This document shows, piece after piece, positions 32,937-42,872 of a stretch of 64,000 nt of DNA. A program made the position numbers and the translations under genes. How positions within the stretch are numbered: the stretch's first letter is position 1; each line of letters begins with the position of its first letter. The notes below the pieces were generated by a model. It was not told where the DNA came from. It worked only from the letters and a program-made list of their open reading frames with translations, and did no database searches. Source of the stretch: Sorex araneus (Eukaryota > Chordata > Mammalia > Eulipotyphla > Soricidae); NCBI RefSeq assembly GCF_027595985.1, contig NC_073304.1:219984000-220047999 (forward strand). Direction: 5' to 3'.

Positions 32937-32998
32937 AATGGGGAAGGAGAGAGGGAGAGAAAGAGAGAGAGAGAGGAGTGTGAGAAGAAAGAGAAAAG
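32937..32998. repeat. (GA)n-rich tract
   Basis: GAGAGAAAGAGAGAGAGAGA core within a purine-rich stretch in G6PC1 intron 1. Confidence 0.85.
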
Positions 32999-33014
32999 AG
33001 GAAAAGCTGGAGAC

Positions 33015-33180
33015 ATAGATGCTCAGTGATCTGGCTGAGTGCATTATTTCCTGCAGGACCCAGTACTTCAGGGTCCCCTGAGCACTGCCAGGCACAACCC
33101 CGAAGTTCAGAAAGAGGAGTAGACCCCAAGAGCATCCATGTGTGATCCCCCCACACACACAAACAAACAAAACAAAAAGA
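33015..33180 (+). repeat. Old SINE copy
   Basis: CTCAGTGATCTGGCTGAGTG head remnant, CCCCTGAGCACTGCCAGGCA body. Confidence 0.65.
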
Positions 33181-33238
33181 AGGAAGAAATTAAGTAGGAA
33201 AAAAGGAAGCACATGAGTAATTTAAAAGTCTATTTTGG

Positions 33239-33362
33239 GGGCTGGCACAGTAGGCTAGCAGGTAGGGTGCTTGCTTTGTATGAGGCCGACCTAGGTGCAA
33301 TCCCTGGCACCCCATATGGACCCCCAAGCCCTGTCGGGAGTAATTCCTGATTTAAAAATCAG
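33239..33362 (+). repeat. SOR-type SINE, 3' truncated
   Basis: GGGGCTGGCACAGTAGGCTA head with a short insertion, body ending at AGTAATTCCTGA without a tail. Confidence 0.82.
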
Positions 33363-33459
33363 GCCTTAAGCAATATTTTGGAAGATAAGACCAACTTAAG
33401 GGTTATGAAATGTGTTTTTTGTTGTTCAGTCTTTTTTGTTTTAGGGTGTTGGTTTCTTT

Positions 33460-33641
33460 TTCATTTTTTTTTTGCTTTTTTTTTTTTGTCACACCTGATA
33501 ATGCTCAGGGGTTACTCCTGACTCTGCACTCAGGAATCACTCCTGGCGGTGCTCATATGGGATGCCGGGGATGGAACCTGGTTGGTGACGACGTGCAAGG
33601 CAAGCAAGCGCCTTGCCCACTGTACTATCACTCCAGCCCCC
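33460..33641 (-). repeat. SOR-type SINE
   Basis: Long T-run, GTCACACCTGATAATGCTCA, reversed body, head ending TATCACTCCAGCCCC. Confidence 0.92.
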
Positions 33642-34305
33642 ATTGTCTCATTCTTTAATGGTTTTAAAACCTTGTGCCTAGAAGTTTATTTTGCTTAATT
33701 ATGAACTAGATGTTCACGTTTACCTTTGTGCAAAATATTTGCTCTGTGTAGGTTTTGTTGTTGCTGCTGTTTACTCTCTCAAAAGATCACTATATTTAAA
33801 TTTAAAAATGAAGATCAGCAATAAAAAACAATAATTCCTGAGCACCACCAGGGGTGGCCAAAAATATAAAGCCTGAAGTGGAGGAGACAAGAATCAGGCA
33901 GAGCCCCGGCCCCCAGCCTCATTCGTCCCCTCCCAGTGGGCGAATGTCTTGAGCTCAAGATGTCTTGAGCAAGTCAAGGCATCTCCCAAAGTTTCTTTTT
34001 CACATTTGATACATCGAGGCTCCCTGGGATCTTAGCAATGGTGATAGAAATTTCCGTTTGGCTTATATTATTTTTTATGTATTCGTAAGTTCCACGATGT
34101 CTATATTACCATTTCAGCTACTTTTAATCTACCACTGAGGCAAATTTGTAAAAACCCCAAATATTTGACAGTTCTTAGCCAGTACCAGCTAACACTAATA
34201 CATTGGTGTTTCTTTGTCTAGAAAATGAAGAGGTTGGATGAAGAGACCTCTAAGACATTTACTGTCCCTGAAACTATTTCCACCGTTAGGCCATTCTTCT
34301 CTCTT
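33642..34305. other. Unique intronic DNA (G6PC1 intron 1)
   Basis: A/T-rich. A 22-bp SINE body scrap sits at about 33838-33860. Nothing else recognised. Confidence 0.6.
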
Positions 34306-34496
34306 GTTTTAATTTTTTGTTTGTTTGGTTGTTTGGGGGGGTCAAACCTGGCAGTTCTTGGGGCTTACTCCTGACTCTGCACTAAGGGATCACTCCTGGT
34401 AGGCTTGGGGGACCATATGGGGTGCAAAGGATTGAACCCAGGTCAACTGTGTGCAAGGCAAATGCTTTACATGCTGTACTATCGCTCCAGCTCCTG
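34306..34496 (-). repeat. SOR-type SINE
   Basis: (TTTG)n lead, reversed body, head ending TATCGCTCCAGCTCC. Confidence 0.88.
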
Positions 34497-34499
34497 TTT

Positions 34500-34672
34500 T
34501 AATTTTTTTTGTTTTGGGGCCACACCTGGCAGTGTTCAGGGATTACTCCTGGCTCTATGCTCAGGGATCACTCCTGATGGTGTTGGGTACAATATGTGGT
34601 CTAGGGGATCAAACCTGGGTCTACTCTGTGCAAGGCAACACCTTGCCCACTGTACTATTACTCCAGGCCCTG
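34500..34672 (-). repeat. SOR-type SINE
   Basis: Directly follows the previous copy in the same orientation. GGGGCCACACCTGGCAGTGT start, head ending TATTACTCCAGGCCC. Confidence 0.88.
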
Positions 34673-34863
34673 TCAGGCCATTCTTAAGCTCTCTTGTGGG
34701 GACAGGATGTGGCTTGATGGCAACGCCTTGAGTACATAAAGCCTGGGCTTGGTCCCTGACACCAAAAAAATTTAAAAAAAAAAAGAACAAGCAAACAAAA
34801 ATAACAACTCTTCTAGCTCTAACATTCTTTGGCCATAAACAAACAAGGAAAAAAGAAATGATC

Positions 34864-34990
34864 ATGGGGCCAAGAGATAGCACAGCAGGTAAGGTGCTCA
34901 CCTCACACGTGGCTAATCTGAGTTTGATCCCCAACAAAGAGCCAGGAGCAAGCCCTGAGCATTGCCATGTGTGGCCCCTCAAGCAAAAGA
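34864..34990 (+). repeat. SOR-type SINE with internal deletion
   Basis: GGGGCCAAGAGATAGCACAG head, B box GTTTGATCCCC, then a jump to AGAGCCAGGAGCAAGCCC; about 50 bp of body are missing. Confidence 0.8.
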
Positions 34991-35099
34991 AACCCCCCAA
35001 ATTGGTCATTAATGAGATTCTTCTGTTGGAAAAAATTTATGTCATTTTTTAAATAACACCCCCTATTAAACAGCATGACCCTAAAAAAACCTGCAAGTG

Positions 35100-35274
35100 G
35101 GACTGGAGCGATAGCACAGCAAGTAGGGCATTTGCCTTGCACACGGCCGACCCGGGTTCAATTCCCAGCATCCCATATGGTTCCCCGACCACCACAAGGT
35201 ATGATTCCTAAGTGCATGAGCCATGAATAACCCTTGTGCAACGCCGGGTGTGACCCCAAAAGAAAAAAAAAAAC
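35100..35274 (+). repeat. SOR-type SINE, young
   Basis: GGACTGGAGCGATAGCACAG head. ACCTGCAAG repeats before and after the element as a target duplication. Tail A-rich. Confidence 0.93.
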
Positions 35275-36092
35275 CTGCAAGAATAAGGGCTGGGGACTTC
35301 AGTCAACAGTATATCACGTGCTTTGCCTGTATGAGGCTCTGGATTCACTTCCTCGAACAGAAAAAATATATAGGTAAAGGATTATTCGAACATCTGATCT
35401 CGTTAAAGAACCCTGGATTTTCTGAGTTGGTAGAAAACAGGGTAATGAGAAAACTCTATTCGACCACTGCAAGGAGCAGGAGGCAGTGGGGTGACCCTGA
35501 TGTCTGTTCCCACCCTGGAAACCTTATCTGGTGCTTCCCAGGCCATCTGAGACATGCTCAGCCAAGAGAATTCAGAGCAAGCAGCTGAGGTGGTTTGTCT
35601 GAGCTTCCAGAGTGCAAGTGTGATAGCAAGGGAGGCCCCATCTCCTGCGAGTTGTCCCTGAAGCTGGGGCACATTCTCTGGTCTGTGTTGGAGCAGGTGG
35701 AGGGGGGCGCATACCAGACTCCCCCAGGCCTGAAGTGGCAACACTCAAGTTGCAAAGTTCAGATGGGAAACTCTTCCTGGGGTTGCCAAAGAAGTCACAT
35801 GTTTGCCAGTCATAGGACTTTGGGAACTTGGCCTTGTCCATTATGTTGGAATCAGTTATACATGGGAATAGTCTGAAACCCAACACTTTGCTATAGGCTA
35901 TAGGGAGTGCCCCTCCCCTGCCTCCCCCCAGCCAGCCAGCAACCCCTCTTACCTGCCTTTTGCCATCAAGGATCACACAGGCCTCTTCCTCACAGCTTTT
36001 CCTCTTTTCCTCTCTCTCTCTCTCCTCGAAGGTGCGGGCTTCGTGCCAGAGGGTTCATTCTGTAACTCCAGACACCGTCTGCTTTTCCACAG

Positions 36093-36202
36093 GATTCTCT
36101 TCGGCCAGCGCCCATACTGGTGGGTTCTGGACTCCAACTACTACAGCAAGACTTCCGCTCCCCCGATAAAGCAGTTTCCAGTCACCTGTGAGACGGGGCC
36201 AG
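36093..36202 (+). CDS. G6PC1: G6PC1 exon 2, residues 77-114
   Basis: The acceptor is TTTTCCACAG. The 110-bp exon equals the human one. It encodes ILFGQRPYWW with active-site Arg83 (CGC 36109-36111). Residue 96 is Lys (AAG 36148-36150) where human has the glycosylated Asn96, so the sequon reads K-T-S instead of N-T-S. The reading frame is otherwise intact. The donor is GTGAGA at 36203, phase 1. Confidence 0.97.
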
Positions 36203-36277
36203 GTGAGATTGGCTGAAGCTGCCCCTGAGGGGACGGGAGGACAGCCAAGGCTGCCAGTTTTTGTCATGGTTTTCCAT

Positions 36278-36279
<2 letters not shown>

Positions 36280-36321
<42 letters not shown>
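36280..36321. repeat. (CA)n microsatellite
   Basis: About 20 CA units, 78 bp downstream of the exon 2 donor. Confidence 0.97.
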
Positions 36322-36322
<1 letters not shown>

Positions 36323-36472
36323 TCAGTACATCTACCAGCCCTTTCTGCAGAGCATGTGATGTCATGGAAATCTACCCCCACGTTTCCAGAAACTAAAGTG
36401 CCAATTGAGAGAGACATGCAAAGATCACCTTCACGGGCAAACAACTCATGATAGAATAACTTGACCATGACC

Positions 36473-36656
36473 TCTTTTGTTTTGTTTTGTTTTTGGCTTT
36501 TTGGGTTGCACCCGGTGATACTCAGGGGTTACTCCTGGCTCTGCACTCAGGAATCACTCCTGGTGGTGCTCGGGGGACCATATGGGATGTCGGGGATCGA
36601 ACCCAGGTCGGCTGTGTGCAAGGCAAACACCTCCCCGCTGGACTACTGCTCCAACA
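36473..36656 (-). repeat. SOR-type SINE
   Basis: (TTTTG)n lead, GGGTTGCACCCGGTGATACT, reversed body, head ending ACTACTGCTCCAACACC. Confidence 0.9.
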
Positions 36657-36889
36657 CCAACCATGGCCTTTTGTCCTGGGAAAGGGAAGCAGGAAGGCCT
36701 GAAGCCTTGGATGTGCCTCCCACAGACCTGGACTGAGTGCTCCAAGGTGACTGGCCAATCCCACACCCTACTCACATTGAACTGGTGACTGTCACATAGG
36801 ACCGTCCAGCCAAAGGATAGATTCCATATTTCAACAGCAATGAGAGAACCCAATCCCTTCACTCACTTTGGGTCTCGGTGCTGGAATCT

Positions 36890-37069
36890 TTTTCTTTTTT
36901 TTTTGCTTTTTGGGTCACACCCGGCGATGCACAGGGGTCATTCCTGGCTCTGCACTCAAGAACCACCCCTGGAGGTGCTCAGGGGACCACATGGGATGCT
37001 GGGATTCAAACCCGGGTCGGCCGCATGCAAGGCAAACACCCTACCCCCTGCGCTATCGCTCCAGCCCCA
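36890..37069 (-). repeat. SOR-type SINE, young
   Basis: T-run, TTTTTGGGTCACACCCGGCG, full reversed body, head ending TATCGCTCCAGCCCC. Confidence 0.95.
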
Positions 37070-37373
37070 GTGCAGACATCTTCAGGAATCCTATTCCTGA
37101 CGCCCAAATGCAGCATGACTCTTATTGACTCATTTTCCTATGCCCTTAGTGAGAGTTTATTAACTTAAGCTCATATTCATTCATTCAGATGCTCCTTAGC
37201 AGCATCCACTGGGCCAAACACTAGTCTAGGCACTGCTGGAAGAGCTTAGGGACTAAAAGGCAGATCCCTGGCCCTTGAGAACCAACAGTCACATACATTA
37301 TGGGCGTGCATTATACAAAAAAAAATCATAATATATAGGTAAATACATCAAACACTGGATAATACTTTAGAAG

Positions 37374-37440
37374 AGGAGGAGAAGGAGGAGGAAGCAGGGG
37401 AAAGGGGGAGAGGATAGGAGGGGAGAGAAGGGAAGGTAAT
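37374..37440. repeat. Purine-rich tract
   Basis: GAGGAGGAGAAGGAGGAGGA followed by GGGGAGAGAAGGGAAGG. Confidence 0.8.
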
Positions 37441-37531
37441 GCCAGACATGTTTTGCAGGCTTTGGGGTGGTTGCCTGGAAAACTTTTACAGACTGAGGTT
37501 AGAGTGTAGATTAAAGCACATTTCAGAGCAA

Positions 37532-37815
37532 GTAGACTCAAGGCCGGACACGATGGCCACTCAATTGCCTTTATTGCAAACCACACACCCAAAAGGAGAG
37601 AGAGAACAAAAGGGAATGCCCTGCCACAGAGGCGGGGCGGGGCGGGGGGGATGGGGTGGGGTAGTGGGAGGGATGCTGTGTTCATTGGTAGTGGAGAATG
37701 GGCACTGGTGGAGGGATGGGTACTCGAGCATTGTATGACTGAAACACAAGCACGAAAGTTTGTAAGTCTGTAACTCTATCTCACGTTGATTCACTAATAA
37801 AATTTTTTAAAAAAA
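37532..37815 (+). mobile_element. ~284-bp retroelement with L1-type 3' end
   Basis: Flanked by a perfect 20-bp duplication TAAAGCACATTTCAGAGCAA (37512-37531 and 37816-37835). It aligns along its length with the 18793 copy (TGCAAACCACACACCC, GA-rich run, G-rich run, GGGCACTGGTGGAGGGATGG) and ends AATAAAATTTTTT plus A-run. No ORF. Confidence 0.92.
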
Positions 37816-37862
37816 TAAAGCACATTTCAGAGCAAAGCTTGTGGAAGAAATAGAAGCAATAC

Positions 37863-38036
37863 GCCAGAGTGATAGTACAGTGTATTGGGCTCTTGCCTTG
37901 CATGTGTCTGACCAGAGTTCAATCCCTAATATGGCCCCTTGAGCCAACCAGGAGTGATCCCCATATGCAGAGCTAGGAGTAGGAGTGAGGCCCGAACATA
38001 GCTGGATGTGGCCCCAAAACAAAACAAAGAAATAAA
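37863..38036 (+). repeat. SOR-type SINE
   Basis: GCCAGAGTGATAGTACAGTG head, GAGTTCAATCCC B box, body with a small AGGAGT duplication, tail AAAACAAAACAAAG. Confidence 0.85.
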
Positions 38037-38873
38037 ATGTCCACAGGAGCAGAAGGACATTGACTCCTCCCCAACCACGTGGGGAGCTCTGAAAGGGCAT
38101 GGAGAGGGAAGCTGCCTTTCGGAAAAGGTGCTGTTCTGCGGTGGGTGGAGAGAGCCAGGCGGTGACTGGGTGCCAGGAGCTCTCTTCATTTGACCCAGGA
38201 AGATGCCAGGAGAAGGTTGAGAGCTGACGGGCCCCATCTCAACAATGGGGGGGATAAGCCCTTCCATGCAGCAGGAGAGGGATGTGGGTCGGGCGTCTCA
38301 GGTCCTTCTAGCCCTGAGGATCCAGATGTCAGGAGTGGGAATAGATTGGTATTAAAAAGGATGGTTGGGATAGGACTCATTGAAAAATGGAGATTTGAGA
38401 AAAATCTCAAAGGAAACAAGGGAATTCATTCCGACATTTCTGGGAGAAGAGGGGCCTGGCCAGAAAACTTAAGAATGCAAAGCCTTGAAGGAGGGAATAT
38501 GTTTCAGTGTGCGCATCAAAGCCAACGCAGGAGCATGGAGTGAGCAAGGAAAGGGCGGGAAAGAGGTGACGGAGGGTAGGAGGGTTTGCAAGTATATGTC
38601 CAGTACTCAGGTTCTTTGTGCATCTGTGGACTGCAGGGATCTGAAAGAATTGCAGGATTGCTTTGGTTTTATTCGCCCAGATCCTAGAACAGTTTGGGGC
38701 ATGTAGTAGGAATGCAATAGATGTGAACTAAGTGAAAAACGCCGTGGGTGTGTGAGTGGATGGTGGCTTGGTTGGATGAAAGCACCTAGATAGCTTTGGC
38801 AGCCCCTGGGAAGCCCTCCAGGTGGACTCTTTCCACCTCCATCTCACTCTTTCATCTCTTCCCTGCCCTTCAG

Positions 38874-38979
38874 GAAGTCCCTCCGGCCATGCCATGGGAG
38901 CAGCTGGTGTGTATTATGTGATGGTCACATCTGCCCTCTCTATCTTGAAGGGCAAGAAAAAGTCAACGTACACCTTTAG
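38874..38979 (+). CDS. G6PC1: G6PC1 exon 3, residues 114-149
   Basis: The acceptor is CCCTTCAG. The 106-bp exon carries the PSGH phosphatase motif: GSPSGHAMG with active-site His119 (CAT 38888-38890), which protonates the leaving group in this family. The donor is GTAAGA at 38980. Length equals the human exon. Confidence 0.97.
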
Positions 38980-40171
38980 GTAAGAAGCCAGCACTGGCGG
39001 TTGAGGCAGACAGTGGCTCTCAGCAGCTCACATCCCCTCACCTGCCCTTCACCTGTCCAGCTCCTGGGCTGGTACTGACGGGGGCCGCAGCACTTCTGCT
39101 GAGAATGAACCCAAGAACCACAGAATGTAAGGGCTGAAGGGGACCACAAGTACAACTCCTCCTTCATAGACACAGAAGCCAGGTCCACCAGGAAGAAGAG
39201 TCCCCGTATAGTGAGGAAGTGGCAGGGCTAACACAAAAGCCCATTTCTGTGCCAACCCTAGAGGTGCCCCATCTAGATGAAAACAGAGAGGCTTCTTTCT
39301 TTCCTTCCTTCCTTCCTTCCTTCCTTCCTTCCTTCCTTCCTTCCTTCCTTCCTTCCTTCCTTCCTTCCTTCCTTCCTTCCTTCCTTCCTTCCTTCCTTCT
39401 TCCCTTCGTCCCTCCCTCCCTCTTTCCCTTCCTCTTTCCCTCCCTCCCTCCCTTCCTTCCTTCCTTCCTTCCTTCCTTCCTTCCTTCCTTCCTTCCTTCC
39501 TTCCTTCCTTCCTTCCTTCCTTCCTTCCTTCCTTCCTTCCTTCCTTCCTTCCTCCCTTCCTCCCTTCCTCCCTCCCTTCTTTCCTTCCCTTCCCTTCCTC
39601 CCTCCCTCTCTCCCTCCCTCCCTCCTGCAGAGTACTACACCCCCTGATGTATTGTAGTTAGCTTTAGACAGCAAGGCTTTCTCTGAAGGTTGTCCAATAC
39701 TATTTTTTTAAAAAAAGAAGAAGAGAGAAAGAAAACAGACAGGCTGGAGATGTGGCTGAGTGGTGGCCTCACCTACTCAGGGGCAAGATGTTCTAACGCC
39801 ACAAACCAGAGAAGCACAGGCCGTTCCCACACAGGGAAGGTACCGGGTATGCGAGCTCCGTGTGCATAGACTCCTTTGTTACCACAGGTGAGATCCCGGG
39901 GGTTATGAATTCCCCCACAGGAAGAGGCGTTGCCCTCCCCACCCACCACCCCCAACAATGGTAAAATAATAACGACCAAAATAGTGGAAGCAAAATTTCA
40001 CATATTCAAGGATTTGCCACTTGCCACGAGTACTTGACCTTTTTTTTTGTAGGGGGATCTCAAGTTTGGGTAAATTCCATGGATGCCCCTCAGTTTGCCA
40101 GACTCCCACACACGGTGCTCTCTGCCGAGTCATCTGTCTGGGCTCTGCTGTAACCGCCTCTTCCATTTCAG
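38980..40171 (+). other. G6PC1: G6PC1 intron 3
   Basis: 1,192 bp from GTAAGA to CATTTCAG. About a quarter of it is a TTCC array. The rest is unique apart from an old SINE scrap near 39740-39800. Confidence 0.9.
39294..39625. repeat. (TTCC)n / (TCCC)n microsatellite
   Basis: More than 300 bp of pyrimidine tetranucleotides in two blocks interrupted at about 39397-39450. Long Ser/Phe/Leu/Pro open frames over it are artefacts. Confidence 0.97.
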
Positions 40172-40287
40172 GTGCTTAAGTGTCCTTTTGTGGCTGGGAT
40201 TCTGGGCCGTGCAGCTGAATGTCTGTCTGTCTCGAATCTACCTCGGTGCTCATTTTCCCCACCAGGTTGTCGCTGGAGTCTTGTCAG
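40172..40287 (+). CDS. G6PC1: G6PC1 exon 4, residues 149-188
   Basis: The acceptor is CATTTCAG. The 116-bp exon encodes [20 protein letters not shown], then [13 protein letters not shown]. This gives active-site Arg170 (CGA 40233-40235) and the nucleophile His176 (CAT 40251-40253), which forms the phosphohistidine intermediate. The donor is GTATCC at 40288, weak at positions +4 to +6. Confidence 0.97.
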
Positions 40288-40303
40288 GTATCCACACTCC
40301 CGC

Positions 40304-40348
40304 CTCCTCCCTCCCTCCCTCCCTCCCTCCCTCCCTCCCTCCCTCCCC
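40304..40348. repeat. (CCCT)n microsatellite near the exon 4 donor
   Basis: About ten CCCT units starting 17 bp after the 5' splice site. The opposite strand is (GGGA)n, which could form a G-quadruplex. Confidence 0.95.
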
Positions 40349-40659
40349 GCCCGCCCATCTCACCCCTTCCCTGTCTGGATCTAAGCCCAGCATTCCAACC
40401 CTGTTCTGTGTGTAATCACAGCTGTTAGCCTTGCAGTGGGCTGAAAGACAAGGGTAGATGCCTGGAAATGATTAATTTCTATTAGGACAGCCCAGATCTA
40501 CAATTAGGTGTGTGCTGGGAAAGTGGCAACGCCTCAGCTGAACGTACAGCCATCCGAGCTGGAAATCCCCAAGCTTTTTACTTTCTTGTTTTTTACAGTT
40601 CTTTAGCTGGGAATGACGGCCAGCTTAGTTTCAAAATAATCCACAAAAAATTCAGGGGA

Positions 40660-40818
40660 GGGGGCGGTTTGGGTCACACCCAACAGGGCTCAGGGTTTAG
40701 CTTCTGACTCTGCACTCAGGGATCATTCCTGGTGGTGCTCGGGGACCCTATGGGAATGAACCTGGGTTGGCCACATGCAAGGCAAGCACTCTACCTGCCG
40801 TATTATCACGCTGGCCCC
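40660..40818 (-). repeat. SOR-type SINE
   Basis: GGTTTGGGTCACACCCAACA start, reversed body with a small deletion, head ending TATTATCACGCTGGCCCC. Confidence 0.85.
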
Positions 40819-41057
40819 AAATCTCTCAAATTTAACAAATGAACACCACAATCCTAGAGAACTCTTCATTTCTATAACTGCATTTGTAAACCTAGTAGAT
40901 TCCCACAATTGGTCCTCTTTGTGGATGGGTTCAAGCATTTTGGATATTTGTGTTTTCTTGAATCCAGTTAATAAGGGCCAGAAAGGACCCGGAACATAGC
41001 TCAGCTAATGGCAGAACTGGCCTGGTATGGGCGAGATCTTGGGTTCAATGCCCAATA

Positions 41058-41300
41058 TCACTGTATCACCGTATCACTGTCAGCGTGCACCAGTAACGTC
41101 TCTATTACACTCAGCCCTGAGATATTAGCAGCCTCTCCTTACTCGTCTTTCCCAACGATTGGAAGCTCTTTCAGGGTCAGGGGGATGTGACCTATCGTTA
41201 CTGTTTTTTGGCATATCAAATACGCCACAGGTAGCTTACCAGGCTCTGCCATGCGGGCGGGATACTCTCGGTAGCTTGCCGGGCTTTCTGAGAGGGATGT
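41058..41300 (-). repeat. Long-body SINE with extra internal block, head truncated
   Basis: Shares the GATATGCCAAAAACAG-type and GAGAGTATCCCGCC-type segments of the long-body family. About 90 bp (41107-41196) absent from the other eight copies sit inside the body. The tRNA-like head is missing at 41300. The 3' end (element sense) is GACAGTGATACGGTGATACA. Confidence 0.88.
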
Positions 41301-41380
41301 ATATATATTTTTACTGTATTTGGGATTCTTGGCCCAATACCACACACATGAAAATAATTTAAAATGTATATTTTAAAATA

Positions 41381-41470
41381 GGGGGGCAGAAATATGTCAG
41401 TTAAGTGTAAGAAAGAAAATCTTGGGGGGGGGCAGAAAGATGTCATTTAAGTGTAAGAAAGAAAGTCTTG
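41381..41470. repeat. Tandem duplication, ~44-bp unit x 2
   Basis: Two copies of a unit containing TTAAGTGTAAGAAAGAAA, separated by a G-run, differing at a few positions. Confidence 0.9.
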
Positions 41471-41543
41471 GCTTTGAGGAAGGCACTGGCTTGTCAGCCC
41501 TCATTGGTTTCCTAGCAGCCACAAAAATAACCCCAGAGCGGCC

Positions 41544-41690
41544 TGAGCAGCAACACAGCTTGCACATGGCCAACTCAGGTTCAATCCCTGGCACCCCACA
41601 TGGTCCTCCAAGCCCCACCAGCAGTGAGCCCTGAATGCAGAGCCAAGAGTAAGCTCTGAGCTCTGCCAAATGTGGTCACAGAACAAAAGT
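41544..41690 (+). repeat. SOR-type SINE with shortened head
   Basis: GCGGCCTGAGCAGCAACACA, B box GGTTCAATCCC, body to CAAATGTGGTCAC. Confidence 0.8.
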
Positions 41691-41979
41691 AACCCCACAT
41701 TTCCTCCAAGGTCCTCGGTTGAGGAAGAGGCAATTTGAGGAAGACACAGTTGCCATGTTACTTAAAAGGCCCAAGAATGTTTTGAGTTAGGGAGAATAAC
41801 TATCTTTGCATGTGTTACAGAGATTCTAGATTGTATCTGATTAACTCCTGGGGTAGAGAGTGGGACTGAGACCAACTAAAGGCCATTGAGAGGGATAGAT
41901 TTCAACTCTGCTTAAAGAAGAACATTTTCCTTTCTAGTTTTTGTGTGTATGTGGGGAGGGGGCAGAGCGCGGGGGGGGG

Positions 41980-42345
41980 GGGATGGTGGGCCACACCTAG
42001 CAGAGCCAGAGCGCTATTTCCATCTCTGTTCTCAGGGTCATTCCCATCAGTACTCAGGGGACCATGTGGTGTTGGGGATCAAACCTTAAGCCTCCTGGGG
42101 GCTGGAGCGATAGCACAGCGGGTAGAGCGTTTGCCTTGCACTCAGCCAACCCGGGTTCGATTCCCAGCATACCATATGGTCCCCTGGGCACCACCAGGGG
42201 TAATTCCTGAGTGCAGAGCTAGGAGTGACCCCTGTGCATAGCCAGGTGTGACCCAAAGAGAAACAAAACAAAACAAAACAAAAAACCTTAAGCCTCCAAC
42301 ATGCAAAGCCTGTGCTCCAGCCCGTTCAGCCATCTCCCTTGCCTA
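41980..42345 (-). repeat. Older SINE split by a younger one
   Basis: Reversed body 41980-42095, continuing at 42298 with ATGCAAAGCCTGTGCTCCAG, the older head variant. Confidence 0.8.
42096..42282 (+). repeat. SOR-type SINE nested in an older SINE
   Basis: Flanked by a perfect 15-bp duplication AAACCTTAAGCCTCC (42081-42095 and 42283-42297). Tail (CAAAA)n. Confidence 0.94.
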
Positions 42346-42377
42346 AGGAAGACCCCAATCAAATCCACTCAGAGATG

Positions 42378-42545
42378 AAATGGGGGTGAGGGAGATGGCA
42401 CAGAGGATTGTGGAGGCTTTACATGTAGGAGTCCCCGTGGTCATGCATGCAAAAGGGACTAACCCCCAGCACCAAGGGTCCCCTAGCATCAACCAGAGCA
42501 ACGCCAAACACAGACTAGACTAGCCCCTGAACATCTCCAAACAAC
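42378..42545 (+). repeat. Old SINE copy
   Basis: GAGGGAGATGGCACAGAGGA head, body remnants CACCAAGGGTCCCC and TAGCCCCTGAACATC. Confidence 0.6.
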
Positions 42546-42711
42546 CAAAAGATGAAATAGGTTTCCCAAGTAGAAGTGAAGCCCATGCCCCCGAGGGCAT
42601 TCAAGCAGAGCTGAATATTCCTCTAGCTGGAACCTGGCTTGCGGAGGAAGGTGTCTGAGACATGGATGAAAGAATCCAGAGCTTAAGAAATAAATCCAGA
42701 ATCTGCAAGAT

Positions 42712-42857
42712 GGGGCCAGAGTGATAGTACAGCAGAGAGGGTGTTTGCTTTGCATGCGGCCAAACTGGATTCAATCCCCAGCACATTTGATCCCCTGAGC
42801 CTACCAGAAATGATTGCTGAGCACAACCCCTGAGCACTGCCCCAAACCAAGTAAAAA
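42712..42857 (+). repeat. SOR-type SINE
   Basis: GGGGCCAGAGTGATAGTACA head, B box GATTCAATCCCC, shortened body, tail AAGTAAAAAG. Confidence 0.85.
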
Positions 42858-42872
42858 GAATCTGAAAGATAC

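Larger units (their letters stand above)
36203..38873 (+). other. G6PC1: G6PC1 intron 2
   Basis: 2,671 bp ending CCCTTCAG. It contains a (CA)n array, three SINE copies and a ~280-bp retroelement. Unique stretches at 37070-37511 and 38037-38870 carry no gene. Confidence 0.9.

Noticed and set aside
39219-39674. Open frames of about 130-140 codons on both strands in G6PC1 intron 3
   Set aside because: Same cause: a TTCC array inside an intron.
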